Assembly: GCA_000226015.1 (NCBI GenBank)
Contig: JH152850.1
Location: 74,411-138,410, forward strand
Source of the DNA: Mnemiopsis leidyi
Lineage: Eukaryota > Ctenophora > Tentaculata > Lobata > Bolinopsidae
DNA length: 64,000 nt
Direction: 5' to 3'
This document shows, one piece after another, positions 1 through 11,572 of the stretch. Position 1 is the first letter of the stretch; each line of letters opens with the position of its first letter. The notes below the pieces were generated by a model that was not told where the DNA came from, did not search any database, and saw only the letters and a list, made by a program, of their open reading frames with translations. The position numbers and the translations under genes are program-made.

Positions 1-1083
1 TCAAATTATAGCGACGCAAACAGTAAACACTCAACATGATGAACTAAATAAATTCCGGTCAAATGCGCCCATGTGCAGAATTCAACGCGCAGCAAGTCTT
101 AGCACGAGTTCCGCGCCAATTTATCTGCACGATTTTATTATTCCTTTGCCTTTGGTTCGTGTTGCGTGCAAGTAAGTTTATGGCCTTCCGTCGTATAACG
201 TATCGCCGAAATTATGACAAAACATCAACGCCTAATATTTTAGACCTTCAGTAATGATCAGCTGTTACTATTTAAGTTGAAATTGTTATCACAAACTGCT
301 TAATTATAATATATCTGCACCGTCGATAAATTTATCTTAGTCCTGGTTGTAAACAGGTACAGTTGCTTAAATCTTTACAGCTGACATTTCATTTATCACA
401 TTACAATTAGTTACGATAAAATTTGTCATTCTTTTTAACTTTACGGCCGATATTATCGTACTCACAGTAGCCGCTCATAGTTATAATATCTCAATCGAAA
501 TTTGAGACGGATATTGTCGAGATTAAACGGTTTGGCGTTCTTTGAGGTACAATTTTCGGGTATAACCGCGACATGACAGATATGATGTCAGTATATGTTA
601 TATCTTAAACACGGTCACAATTGCTTTTAACACAGGTTAATCTTATATCCGCAAAGTAGTTGATGTACAATTAAAGAGATGGAAATCTAGCGTCCGCCTG
701 AGACCAAGCGGGCGCAATTCTTGTTGCTTTTAAGCGTCATTCTTTCGGTTGTGATCATGTACAATTATCTCGCAAGTAATAACTGTAATTTTCATATGCA
801 TAAACACCTAGGCTAATTATCCATGAAGTTGAACACAATCATACAATATTTACTCTCAATAAATGATAAAAAGTGATAATGTCGCCAAAATCGACAAATT
901 TCGTTTATTTTGGCGCTTTTCTTCTGGATCGCAATTCAGGCCATTTTTAACCAGCCAGCTAATGACTCGCCTTATTACCACCGGACACTTCTCCACCGAT
1001 AAATTCGCTTTAAACATGAAAGAGATTGACTTATGAGAAGATGAGAGGCAAGGATCAAACTCCGAGCAACAAACATTGAGAAG
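1..1083. other. gene-poor AT-rich sequence
   Basis: I see no supportable gene, RNA or repeat here. The short open frames lack splice context, codon bias and any recognisable motif. Confidence 0.5.
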
Positions 1084-1110
1084 CGCTATCATATGGCAAA
1101 ACAAATTTGC

Positions 1111-1251
1111 TCTAATTCTAACTCTAATTATAGCTATAATTCTATGCAATTAAGTAAGCTACTTACATGGCAATGAGACTCTAATTCTAACTCTAATCAC
1201 TATAGCTATAATTCTATGCAATTAAGTAAGCTACTTACATAGCAATGAGAA
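1111..1251. repeat. two-copy tandem duplication, about 70 bp per unit
   Basis: Two near-identical units (about 1111-1179 and 1180-1251) each begin with a run of CTCTAATTCTAA-type hexamers and continue into the same unique segment ending in GCAATGAGA. They differ by a few bases and a small indel. The hexamer run resembles the (AATTAG)n tail of the SINE at 3899-3990, so the unit may derive from a SINE tail. Confidence 0.8.
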
Positions 1252-1328
1252 AAAATCATCTTTGCCACCAAAACAATGTTGTCACCTTGGTCCGCTTCGA
1301 GGATCAAGTTTTTGAGGAACACCTTTCG

Positions 1329-1456
1329 GAGTTTGGTGTCTCTACACAACTCTGTTAAGAATAAACCTTAGAGTTTGGTGTCTCTACACAACTCTGTTAA
1401 GAATAAACCTTAGAGTTTGGTGTCCCTACACAATTTAGTTTAGAATAAACCTTTGA
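1329..1456. repeat. three-copy tandem repeat, about 42 bp unit
   Basis: The unit starts GAGTTTGGTGTC and ends AAGAATAAACCTT. It occurs three times head to tail; the third copy is the most diverged. It lies just 3' of the minus-strand gene that ends at 1584. Confidence 0.8.
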
Positions 1457-1583
1457 GTTGAGGCAGTGAGGCACACGAAACGGTTGTGTTGACGATAAAA
1501 TTTCGATTGATTTGTTTAAAGCTTAAAGAGTTTGGGCTTTTGCTCTTGCAGGGTTTAAGATATTTTGATTGAATACTCGATAT

Positions 1584-4500
1584 CTAAAATTGCAGGGAAA
1601 CTTTTTGAAATCCAAAAGTTGTTATATTGTTTATAAGATTCCACTTGCCGTAGGTTCTTTTCATGCTTCTGCCATCTTCCCTTATCGTATACAGTTCCTC
1701 TAACGTGGGGAATGGGTCGATAGTGGAACCCTCTTTGATTTCGAAAGCAGCTTCGACGGCATTTGTAATGTTTTGATTGTTTAGCGCCTTGGCCACATAG
1801 TTGATTATCTTTATGTTATCGTCCTTCTCTGCTTCGACGAATCGCAGCAGAAACTGTTCATGGGAACTTTTATTATCATATGGCATACTGTATCATAAAA
1901 CGCAATAAGTTTGCCTTGAATTAGAAATGCAATGTACCTAAACTATAATTTTCGTGTAATAATGCCTCACAGTACATGATTCTTCAGATAACGGGTTTTA
2001 CATACATCATCTGTTTTCGAGAAAATGACTTCTTCTACAGCCGTAAACTTATCATCTTGTGAGGCGCTAGTGCACTCCAGGAAATTTATCAAAAATCTGG
2101 AAATAAAAAGCTCGTCTTTTATAAATATTTTCCCATAACACAAAGTAATAAATTTACTATGCAAACGAAAAACATCGGAAATTAAAGAGGCGAAAGTTTG
2201 TTCATTTATTCAAATAATAGAGTGGTATGATTTATAAAATCAGAGTGCAAAAACACCCCCATATATCCTCATGCCATATTAAACAGAAATTAAACAATTA
2301 ATAAAACAAGTTAGTTTACCCCAGAGACCGCTCCCCTGGGTAGGTTGCAGCTTAACAAAAAAACAAGTTAGAAATTCTGAAATTCATTTAGACGTGCAGT
2401 TGGTACCTACTGACGTGGAAAGAGCTGGTAAGAAAAAGTTTACTTACTTTTTCTCGTACTTAGGGAAATCACCAAGACATCGTACAATATCCTTAAAGAT
2501 TTCCTGTTCGTCTTCCGATTTTGAGAGCTCACCGGCAAAATCATGATAATTTAACTGAAAAGTGAAATCAAGGTGAATAATGAGCTCGTTGAGTTATTTA
2601 AAAGTTCCTTTCCGTTAAAAATTTAGCTGTGATCAAAATTAATACATGTGGTTTCAAGTGGGGATGGGACCTCATTTCGAGCAAGCTCGACTCCCAGAGG
2701 TGTGCACTGATTATGGGCTGGTGGTGTAGTGGTTTGCTTCTCGGCTCCCACGCAGGAGGTCGGGGGTTCAAATCCCGTATCCGCCAGTCCTAGAGAAGTG
2801 CGCTAAGGGCATTTGCCTATGCAACCTTCTTCGGTCGACTCAGCCGAATGATCGGGAAACCGTGATTGAGGGTTAAATGAGTAGCTGCCCATTGCGCGAA
2901 GTCTCGGGCGATAAAAGTATGGTACACACTACCTTAACCGTCACTGGCGTGTATGTATAATTGTACATTCGGCCTCCTGTAATTGGCCGTTACACTTGTG
3001 TAACATGTGGCTGTTGGAGTGTCCGAATTAAAATAAGTATGAGATAAAAAAAAGATTGGTAACGGTGGGCCGAAGGATTAACCAAGCTACATGATGTGAA
3101 CGGAGCAGATATTTGAACAGACACGATTTCCACTGATATAAGTCAATTCAGAAAATTCATGGACCGGCACTGTGCCGAATCGGATATGATCCGATGTCAA
3201 GACATCTTCGTCGGATCATGGAGAACTGAATGTCGACAAAACAGAAAGCTCCAGTTCTATTGCACCATCAAAAAGGACTTTCAAATAGAACCATATCAGG
3301 ACAAGTGCAGGCACCCAGTGAGTAGCGTAGTGGCTAGATGGAGAATGTCAGCCCACAAACTCAACCGACAAACTGGAAGATATGGTAAAAGAGCTACAAG
3401 CGTCCACCACAAATGCTATGAGACATGCACAGATCCTAAGACCCTTGAGCTGCTCACAACACTTCCTGGAGAATGGGACCCAATTATAGAGTACGAAGAA
3501 CATGTCCTTAAATAATGTCCCAGATACAACCATATCAAAGAAAAGCTGAGCAGAACCATTTCAGCCATCAATTCGCAGCATCAAACATAAAAGAAAGTAG
3601 CTTCTTCATATTATGAAGAAGACTTCATAAAACGAGTAAATGAAGAGAGATTTGGGACAAATGAAAAATTGTGATAAAATTAAACATCAACAGAAAACTT
3701 CGGGTCATGCCGAGCTTTTTTATGAAATTTTGATCATTTAACTTCTGTTCTTTGCAAGGCTCATGACTTACTCACCTTGAGTACCAACCACCTTCTAACA
3801 TTTTTGATCATTATTTTGTTTTCGCTTTAAATTATTTTTTATATTTTGGGTTTTAAAGGGATTATTTCGGAAGAGTCTGACATTGCTTATGTAATAAGAC
3901 TTCTAATTCTAATTCTAATTCTAGTCCGACAACCTCTGCATTAGTGCATTGTTTAGATGAGTGCTCTACCAATTAAGCTTCCGGCCCTATCATAGTATCA
4001 TGTAGCTTGATACATGCTAATATAAAACTATCGGCCCATTACTTATAGAATTCAAGTTGGTGAGTATGTTGTGGGTGGGTCGAAGGATCAACCAAGCTAC
4101 AAGATGTGTACGGAGCAGATATTTAAACGGACACGATCTTACCGGCTTACCCGGCAACATAACACACCCGTTAACAATCAGTGCACACCTCTGGGAGTCA
4201 AGCTAGCTCGAAATGAGGACCTGTAAAAGGCCCCCTCCCCACTTGAAACCACAGTTGGTGAGTATATAAGATTAAGACAGCGAGTGACACCAATGCCATA
4301 TTTATAAAGAAATTTGAATTGAAAGAGTAAAAGTGAAATACCAATTTCTGACGATTTGATTCCTTGGACAGGAACAGGGTTCTAAAAAACTCCTCCGGGT
4401 CTCCTGAGTTGAGGATGGTTGGTTAATTGAGGATTATGCAAATAAATAGAATATAAAAAATATATACAAAAAATATTGGTGATAAAATCAAATGCAAAAA

Positions 4501-4665
4501 AATATTTCATGGGGAAAATTTCGAATACAAGTCGACAAGTCGGAATTCTTTACCTCCTTCAAAATATTCTTTTGCAGTTTCCATTGAATCCTCTTCCAAA
4601 GCATTATTACTAAGCTGGTGCCTCATTATGGTAGGGGAACATGCTTCCAGCGTTGGATGAGGCAT
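1584..4665 (-). CDS. unrecognised 223-residue protein, five exons
   Basis: Spliced model, minus strand: 4665-4554, 4403-4342, 2554-2448, 2096-1976, 1853-1584. Every intron is GT..AG (the third exon ends in a strong GTAAGT donor) and the phases (1, 0, 2, 0) carry one frame from ATG to stop, which is the main evidence that the gene is real. The protein begins MPHPTLEACSP and includes DPEEFFRTLFLSK, LNYHDFAGELSKSEDEQEIF and NNQNITNAVEAAFEIKEG. It is acidic, with no signal peptide or membrane segment, and looks largely helical. I do not recognise the family and assign no function. The second intron (2555-4341) is swollen by a SINE, a LINE tail and another SINE. The ATG exon could be preceded by more 5' exons, and the last exon is called terminal only because no donor is visible before the stop. 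Confidence 0.6.
2645..2715 (-). repeat. dispersed repeat fragment, inverted relative to 4177-4255
   Basis: This stretch, from GTTTCAAGTGGGG to GTGCACTGATT, is the reverse complement of roughly 4177-4255 with scattered differences. It sits directly 5' of the SINE at 2716, so the SINE appears to have landed in an older repeat. Confidence 0.7.
2716..3054 (+). mobile_element. tRNA-derived SINE (about 340 bp)
   Basis: The head reads like a tRNA: GGCTGGTGGTGTAGTGG (A-box region), then GGTTCAAATCC at 2765-2775, a near-consensus RNA polymerase III B box, about 35 bases downstream. A non-tRNA body follows and the element ends in an A-rich tail (3046-3053). GATT is present just before the head and again right after the tail, consistent with a short target-site duplication. 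The spacing fits a SINE promoter; the long body and A tail argue against a functional tRNA gene. It lies in the second intron of the 1584-4665 gene, in antisense. Confidence 0.75.
3055..3150 (+). repeat. dispersed repeat fragment matching 4066-4150
   Basis: From GGTGGGCCGAAGGATTAACC to GACACGAT this matches 4066-4150 in direct orientation at about 85 per cent by eye. With 2645-2715, which matches the other half of the same element inverted, it suggests a rearranged or fold-back copy split by the SINE. Confidence 0.65.
3159..3515 (+). mobile_element. LINE ORF, C-terminal tail fragment
   Basis: This is an open 118-residue frame. The central stretch FCTI-like/KDFQIEPYQDK followed by RMSAHKLNRQTGRYGK fits a pattern I recall from C-terminal ends of invertebrate non-LTR reverse transcriptase ORFs (a basic, Ser-His-rich segment before a Cys-containing tail). 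No RT catalytic motif lies within the fragment, so it would be a 5'-truncated copy. The assignment rests on motif memory only; an unrelated repeat ORF is possible. It is antisense to the host gene whose intron contains it. Confidence 0.45.
3899..3990 (-). mobile_element. short tRNA-like SINE with (AATTAG)n tail
   Basis: Read on the minus strand, the segment starts GGCCGGAAGCTTAATTGG, continues GTAGAGCACTCATCT like the D-arm and anticodon side of a tRNA, and ends after a degenerate B-box area in three to four copies of GAATTA. A tRNA-like head with a simple hexamer tail is typical of a short SINE. The same hexamer runs occur near 1115 and 56660, perhaps as tails of other decayed copies. Confidence 0.5.
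4066..4255 (+). repeat. dispersed repeat, fuller copy
   Basis: This about 190 bp segment contains both halves that are found separately and in opposite orientation at 2645-2715 and 3055-3150. No ORF or clear terminal repeat is visible. It is most likely a nonautonomous mobile element of unknown class. Confidence 0.6.
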
Positions 4666-7600
4666 CTTAACCTGCTAATTATTTACAAGAATTCCATCAG
4701 TCGTAGAACAAATTTTTTAACGCTATAACACATTTTCATTACGAAAAACAATTGAATTTTACTTGACAAAAAAATTTACATTAAGCATATAAAAAGGGAC
4801 TTGATTTTGAAAGAGAATTTATCATTATGACCGCGTGACCCTTGTATCAACAGCACAGAAAGATTGTGGTTATTGCACGTGGTTGTTTCAGCCCAGATTC
4901 ATGAGTAACTATAAACAGAATAAACAGAAAACAACAGAGGAAGGTATTTTTGGAGAGGGGTCACCAACTAAGATGAGAAGCACGTATAAAAGTACGTATT
5001 TTTGAATTAGCTGTACGTTCTTTAAGCCTAGTACCATACGTACTTTTCATCAGAGATCATCATGAGTAACTATGATAAACAGAATAAACAGAAAACAAGA
5101 AATGTATTTTTGGAAAGGGGTCACAAATCGTTTTTATTGCATCATGATAGCGTAGCACGATATTGATTGGCCATACCTAACTTTTATTATTGGTCAATAG
5201 CTGTCATGTGATTGATAAATTTGTGACTACTCCCAAAAAATGTTTTCCCAGCAAGCATGTTAATAAGCGAACGATAAAATAAGCGATGAACCAATTTTTG
5301 TAATGTTGTCGTGAGGAACAAGCAAGCTAATGCAAAGTCGGAGATAATAATTGCAATAACTTTTTAAGTTAATTCTTATTAGGAAGAAAGAGAACAACAG
5401 GCATACTAAGTAATAAAATAGCTAGAGTAGTTATAGTAACAAAAAGATAGATAATTTAAGCAAATTATATTTCAGATGCATAAAATCATCTAGTTTTTCG
5501 TTACTTTCTCCTTAGTGGCTTACTAAGGAGAGAGAGAAGCACCTTATTGACCAAGCAATCAAGAAAGAAATAAAGTAAATTTTCAAGCTTCTATAGCATT
5601 CTTCCAAAATTGGAGATAGTTATTCCAATAACTTGTCAAGCAGGCTGATTGTGACTGTAGTAATACTATCGGTGCAGACTATAGTAACACGTTGATGTGA
5701 AGTTTATTGACAGTTGTCTGACTTTGTCCGACCCTCATTCGAAGCGAAAAGAAAAATAAATGTGCGGGAGGGTGCGCGCTGTACACATTGACAGGTGATT
5801 GCCTTTTGGGGCTGTGATTGACGCGCTTGTTTGGAGGAAAAGTAAAAAGAAACAAATATGTCGATACAGTTGTGAAGATTAAACTGTGACCTGATCGTTT
5901 GTTGAATGATTCATCGATTGGAGCTATATAAGCTTGTTAAACAAAGAAAATTTGAAAGCTGAGAAAGCTCCTGTAATTTTTCTAAGAGGCATGTTCTTGT
6001 GAGCTCAATTTTCAGCAAAGTTCTTTATTAAATAATAACTACTCAAACTGTAGATTCAGCCACAATTTGTAAAAATGGGTAATTTTTTGGGTCAACCTCT
6101 CACCTTAGGTCACCTGGCTCCCTAAAAATCCCAAATATTTGACTGAGCGTACTTTTTCAAATTACTCTACAGTCTACTTCTCAAATTGTTTCTTCAAAAT
6201 AAAGGTTGCAATTATAATCACTCCTTGAACTTTTGTCAAATAAGCTAACACTTAAATTTGTAAACGACAAAATGAACTATAAGTTTAAGTAGAGAATTTT
6301 TTTATTCGCCAAGTTTCAAAGGACAAGATCAATAATACATTGACTGCACATGCATCAGTAGTCAATGACTAAACACGGTTATTTGACATAAATGATAAAA
6401 TGGCGACTGGACTTGGGACCAGTATAAGTATAAAATATAAAACTTAAACACAGCTCAGCTGCTCAAAGTTCAAATAAGCAAATACACAAATTGGCGCCCT
6501 CAGGAGGGCACTAGTGCATCTGCAGGACGATTAACAGATATCAAATTTCAATGTTTTGTGCACTGCACACAGTACACAAACTTGAAGAGGAGCACATGGC
6601 ATACAACATATGACGAGGCTTGACACATTAAGGGAGAAGAAACTAGCAAAATGTCCACACACGTCAATACAGCAATTAAAGGGATGAGATTTAACAGTTA
6701 AGGCGTCGGTTTATGGTGGATATTTGACCTTGCTTCTTGGAGGGACTGTGTGCTTCTAGGTGTCATGTTACGGATGTGGCGCAGCTGTCAAGCCTATATG
6801 TTTGGTGCTGGCATGAAGAGAAGGATGCGTATTTTTGTACAAATATGTCAATTTGATGGTATATTATCAATGCAGGGTTTGTACATTATAATTTTATATT
6901 GGTTATTGATATACCAAAGTAACTCTGCTAAACCATCTGTTGAGCAGGATTTGCTGCTGTACAAGATAAAAAAATGTAATGATTATACAAGGAGAGTATT
7001 AAGTAACAGTCTGATACAACCAGTAACCAGCCCCATTAAGTAACATGGACCATGTTTAAATATATAAATATTTGGCGTTGTTCGACAATATAGTTACTAA
7101 AACAAAAGTTACCAAGATAGTTAGGTATATAGATACCAGTAATTGGTATAATGCGGTAATTGTGTATTCGTTACCATCAATCGAAACAGACTAAATTCAT
7201 TATCCACTTGCTTTCCCATGTGTATACTGAGCATTAAACTTGAAAATTGGTGCAACCAAATTCTTTCCGCATCTATAAACAAAAGAAGAGAGGACTGGAT
7301 AAAGTGTAACTAAAAACCATGCACACAAAGAATCAAAAGTCCGTATCAAAAGCTGAAAGCGAGAAGGCTTAGATTGCATTTTGCACAGCTGCAGGGGCTT
7401 GACAATTTGACATTTAAGCTCCTTCGGCCTAAACGCCTGCAAAAGCGACCTGTCAATTAAAAAGCTGCCAAACCATCAAAGACAAAGGCACGCGGAAAAG
7501 GAGGGACTCATGTGAGAATATTTTTGTACCTTCACTTCCTGAACTGAAAGATGAATGTTATTTTAGCGCTGGGCAAAAGAAAGAGTTGTATCACAGTCAC

Positions 7601-8464
7601 ACTTACAGCTATACAGTCGTCTATAAAGAACGGTATTTTTGGGGCGGTGTCGCAATTCCAACAAATGTCCCACGCAGAGATCACCGGTCAAAGATTTTCA
7701 ATTTCAATTAAAGAAATGTATCCTCGTTATCAGGAGAAAGAGACCTTTCTTTTCAAATTTCGACCAACTGTGCAAGAAAAATTTACAATCTCTATCTAAA
7801 AATATAATATTTCGGGTACATTTATTTTTATTGTTGAGATGTATAATTGGTTTTATGAGATGCATGTTGCCGACTCAGAAGGTCAACTGTTGCCGGAAAA
7901 ACAGGTCGTTGCACGAAGGCACTTGCAGTTGATTTGATGCTAGGTTAATTAATGTAAAAGATTCTAAGAACTTATACCGATTACAAATTGGTGTGATTGC
8001 TGATAATCTTGTTTTTCTTTATTCTAAGAACTTATACATGTCACAAATCATTTATATTCTATACAAGTGATTCAGTACTGCACCGCAAAATCGTAGCAAA
8101 CGATTCCACCTGTTTCTCGATTTGAAGCGAAAATTTCAATTCGCCTTATAACAAAGAATTGTATAATGGTGTATCTGGTGTAAAAATTTGCTTCCTAAGT
8201 TATAATTATAACCAAGGAAGCAAATAAGATAAGATAAAGAAAACGTAAATCCTTTAAGTTATGGAAAGGTACTGACAAGTTAGAATGAAAGACACAAAAG
8301 TCTGATCTTATATAGATAGTATACATAATGCAATGCTTGCTGATAATTTTGATGTGACTGCTGCATAACTTTTTGCTCCGCCGTAGCTGAAAGCAGGACA
8401 CTTTCATAAATTTGTATTCATTATACTTGGTAAGCAACCAATCCAAATCTTTAAGGAGAGACTC
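4666..8464. other. no supportable gene; two small repeats
   Basis: Apart from the duplicated block at 4898-5132 I see only AT-rich noncoding sequence with short, unsupported open frames. No splice-compatible exon chain was found on either strand. Confidence 0.45.
4898..5132. repeat. 70-bp duplication flanking a palindromic MITE-like insert
   Basis: About 4900-4968 and 5059-5131 are two copies of one sequence (CATGAGTAACTAT ... AAACAGAATAAACAGAAAAC ... GGGGTCAC). Between them, at about 4975-5057, lies an AT-rich imperfect palindrome starting GATGAGAAGCACGTA and ending TACGTACTTTTCATC. A related copy in the opposite orientation is at 17226-17306, which indicates a small dispersed inverted-repeat family. 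Confidence 0.65.
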
Positions 8465-9790
8465 AATTGGTGGGATATTGCAGGTTCCCTAACCGTCCCG
8501 AAAGAAAAAACAGGAAGAAAGAGGTCCTGAGACGCAAAAAGAGGAAGTTCAAAGCCAAGATAAGAGCAATGGAAGCATTGGATCCAACGTCCCTTAGGAT
8601 TAAGACGTTATCAGAACATGTAAGGCTCCTGAGACTGTGAAAACTTGTCACTACTGAAACACAAGGATATATCTTGTGGATGAGACTAGTATATATTCAA
8701 CATTTGACAATGAGTTACGGAAGCGAGTTATGTGCCCCGCCTCGGCTAAAGCTGTGAATGTCCTTGTTGTACGGCATGTTTAACAAGGAACTGAAGCAGC
8801 TGGGTTCCGTCCAGGCTCAATTCTTTACACTCAAGTCAATATGTTCGTTTAATACGTCCTCTTGATCCAATATATAAATCAGAGACTCTATCAACGACCG
8901 ATCCTACAATCGATCACGAGTTTAACAAAAGAGAGCTAAAAGCAGTAGCCACTGTGACGAAAAATTCAAGATTCTTCTTTAGTTACGCCAAAAGGAACTC
9001 TAAGCTTAAGACCAACGTTGGACCACTGAAAAATGGGGATGACACCTTTACCACAAACTCAGTCCTCAGTCCTCTGTCAGAGATTTAAGTGTTAGTGTTA
9101 CTCTTTCATCGGATTGACACTGGCGCATCCACATCAACCAGATGGCTGCTGGAGCTAGACAACTAGCATCATGGGCCCTGATCGTCATGCTCACTATTTG
9201 GAAATCGCTCATCCGGTGCAAGCTAGAGTACTGCTATCCTCTCTGGCATCCCCACCGCCTAGAAGACGTTAAGACACTGGAAAACGTCCAGCGGTTTTTC
9301 ACTCGGCATATAGCTGGTATGGAAGGGGCTAATTACTGGGAGAGACTCAGCAGACTCAAGCTACAGTCGTTACAAAGAAGACGTGAGCGTTACATAATAA
9401 TCCACATGTGGAAGCTCCTACACAATCTTGTGCCCAATCTGGAGTTTTACCATCGCGAGACGCTCGTATGGAGAGCAAGGATACCCGTGCTCTTCAAAAG
9501 GTCCAGGCAATCCTCTAAAACGATCTTCGGTGCCTCGTTCGCTGTGAACGGACCTAAGCTCTGAAACACTCTACCAAAGAATGCCAACTCGACAGTCACC
9601 CTCGATTCCTTCAAAATCCACCTATGCGTTTTTTAAGACTAGGTGTTTTTTAAGACTGTCCGCCGACAACGGGCTACACCACAGCGAATGCAAACTCCAT
9701 GCTCAGCTGGTGTAACTTTAACCAGCAGGGTGGCCTTTGAGAAAAGTTGTGTCGCTGTAGGATCCTGCTGAACCTATCACTAAAGGTAAA
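8465..9790 (+). mobile_element. LINE (non-LTR retrotransposon), internally deleted
   Basis: The left part encodes a basic linker and the motif FFFSYAKRNSK (about 8965-8998), a phrase I associate with the segment between endonuclease and reverse transcriptase in invertebrate LINEs. The sequence then passes directly into the post-catalytic region: MAAGARQLASWAL, KLEYCYPLWHP, VQRFFTRHIAGM, YWERLSRLKLQSLQRRRERY (frame open 9142-9564), and ends GYTTANANSMLSW with stop at 9738-9740. The catalytic RT core is missing, so the copy carries a large internal deletion plus frameshifts and is dead. It is the same family as the minus-strand copy at 32525-33330. The host strand has no gene here. Confidence 0.85.
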
Positions 9791-9927
9791 AATGGACGTC
9801 AGAATTTTCGGGGAGGAGTTGGAAATGTTTTCCATCATATGATAGCGATTGACCAACCGATTTTGGTAAACCGTGTCACGTGATAGAAAATATTTTTGAC
9901 TCCTCCTCAGAAATAGTGACGTCCATT
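9791..9927. mobile_element. MITE-like palindromic element with about 50-bp inverted termini
   Basis: The first about 52 bases, starting AATGGACGTCA, match the reverse complement of the last about 52 bases, ending TGACGTCCATT, at roughly 80 per cent with small gaps. Only about 35 bases separate the arms and there is no ORF. The structure fits a fold-back or MITE DNA element. It begins exactly where the LINE's 3' end stops. Confidence 0.65.
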
Positions 9928-11572
9928 GTAACCATGAAAGCAGCTGTAACTTAATACTGCATTGTGGAGGTTAACTTCAGAAATCAGGAATAACTTAAGG
10001 AATCTTTTTTAATTTCAATGTGGCAATGCCACAATACCATATTGAAATTAAAAAAGCAATCAGCAAACACGTTTTTTCGTGCACTCGTTAAATTTGAGTA
10101 TTTTGTGCCGCTTAGGATTTCAATTTTGTCAATTTCGATAAATAATTTGTAAGGAATTCGCGGCCGTCCGAAATTCAATTTTGCTCGTGCTCGAAGATAA
10201 CTGAAAGGGATTCTGCTTTATGAAATATGAATAATTATTTTCATTAATTAGAACGTGCAACTCTTATCAGTTATTTTAGAGAGGAGGCCAAACATTTACG
10301 TCAGCAGGATGATAAATCAATCAATTTCTATAAACGATGAAATAAATTAACATGGAAAAATGCTACAAAACAGAATGAATGTAATTTTAGAGTATATATA
10401 CCAAGAAGCTCTTTCTTTCTTCACAAAATGTTGATTTAATATTTATCCAATACAACCGGGATAATTTTATAATTTGATAATGCAGTTGTGATACTGATTG
10501 CACATCAGAAAAGGTGCTATTCAACCCCAATCAGTTTAAGATTGCATAATTCTTATCTCGTTCAATAATTGGCCTTCACAAAGTTTGGTCACGTCCAGCA
10601 CAGCATTGATAATGAAATTTATTTCATTTCATAGTTGCACTCCTCAATTTTATTACTTTGTACAGATCTCCAGGCATCTGCAATCTGCATACAGTTGCAT
10701 TAGCTGAAATATTCATTTTCTCTTGTGAAGTTTAAATCTAATCCTTATAGCCATGACAATTTCAGTTTATCTTTATGCCCTAGAAAACTAATGGCGAAAG
10801 CCAAAACGAGACTGAAACTTTTTATTGACCAAATGTATCCATTTCTGTTAATGGGTATATACTTGTGTAGCTTTTGCCTTAGCATTTTTAATGCTACTTC
10901 AACCTCGTTGGCTACATGAAATTTGAACTTAACTGGCTGAAGGATCAATTGCCGTTACTCGCTGACAAGAGATCAATCTTTTGTTTTGTATTGTGAAAAA
11001 GGCAAAGTCAGAAAGTCTTTAGAAATATTTGTTATTGTAATCTGTGGTTAAAAGAGCCTCATTAAAGAGCTGGAATGATTTACCAGCAAATTAATAGTAT
11101 GGAGTCAAACGTGGTTTTAAAAAAGGCCTAATTCCATGGATGTTGATGGAATTTTCCATCAGATTATCAGAAAACTCAGCTGAAATGTTCTGAAACAGCC
11201 TCGGATGGATTAGTGACCAGGTAAATGCAAACTTCGTATGTTGCGAAGTAAAATAGTTAGACTTTATTACTTTAACTTGTATGTAGTCCGGAAATTCAGC
11301 GTGACGCCAAAACTATATTGTTTTCGCGTCACGTTGAATCCCCCAACCCGGATTTGTCCAAACTCCCTGAATTAACGGCCAGCAGATAAAAGAAAGCGGT
11401 TCATGCTATATCCCATCGGGAAAAGGATCAGGGGAGCCACAGGTGCAGTAAGTGCACCCCTTTACGGACCTTCAACTGGGATTAACTTTAAGGACTCACG
11501 AGCAATTTTGGGGCTTATTAATTACATTCTCATATTGTCTGTCTTAACTCTCATAAATCCGATTTCGACAGG
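9928..11572. other. no supportable gene (5' flank of the TIMP-like gene)
   Basis: Apart from the hairpin at 10004-10056 no gene is visible. The stretch directly before 11573 ends in a pyrimidine-containing tract and an AG next to the ATG, so a 5' untranslated exon of the TIMP-like gene may lie here. Confidence 0.45.
10004..10056. repeat. perfect 16-bp inverted repeat with inner hairpin
   Basis: CTTTTTTAATTTCAAT at 10004-10019 is exactly complemented by 10041-10056, and the spacer contains a second stem (GTGGC..GCCAC). It could be a MITE end or a small structured site; nothing shows it is transcribed. Confidence 0.7.

Noticed and set aside
2716-2790. A functional tRNA gene
   Set aside because: The A and B boxes are present but the acceptor stem does not close cleanly and a SINE body with A-rich tail follows.
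6750-7043. 97-residue plus frame with hydrophobic stretches
   Set aside because: Composition follows the local AT bias; no signal, domain or splice evidence.
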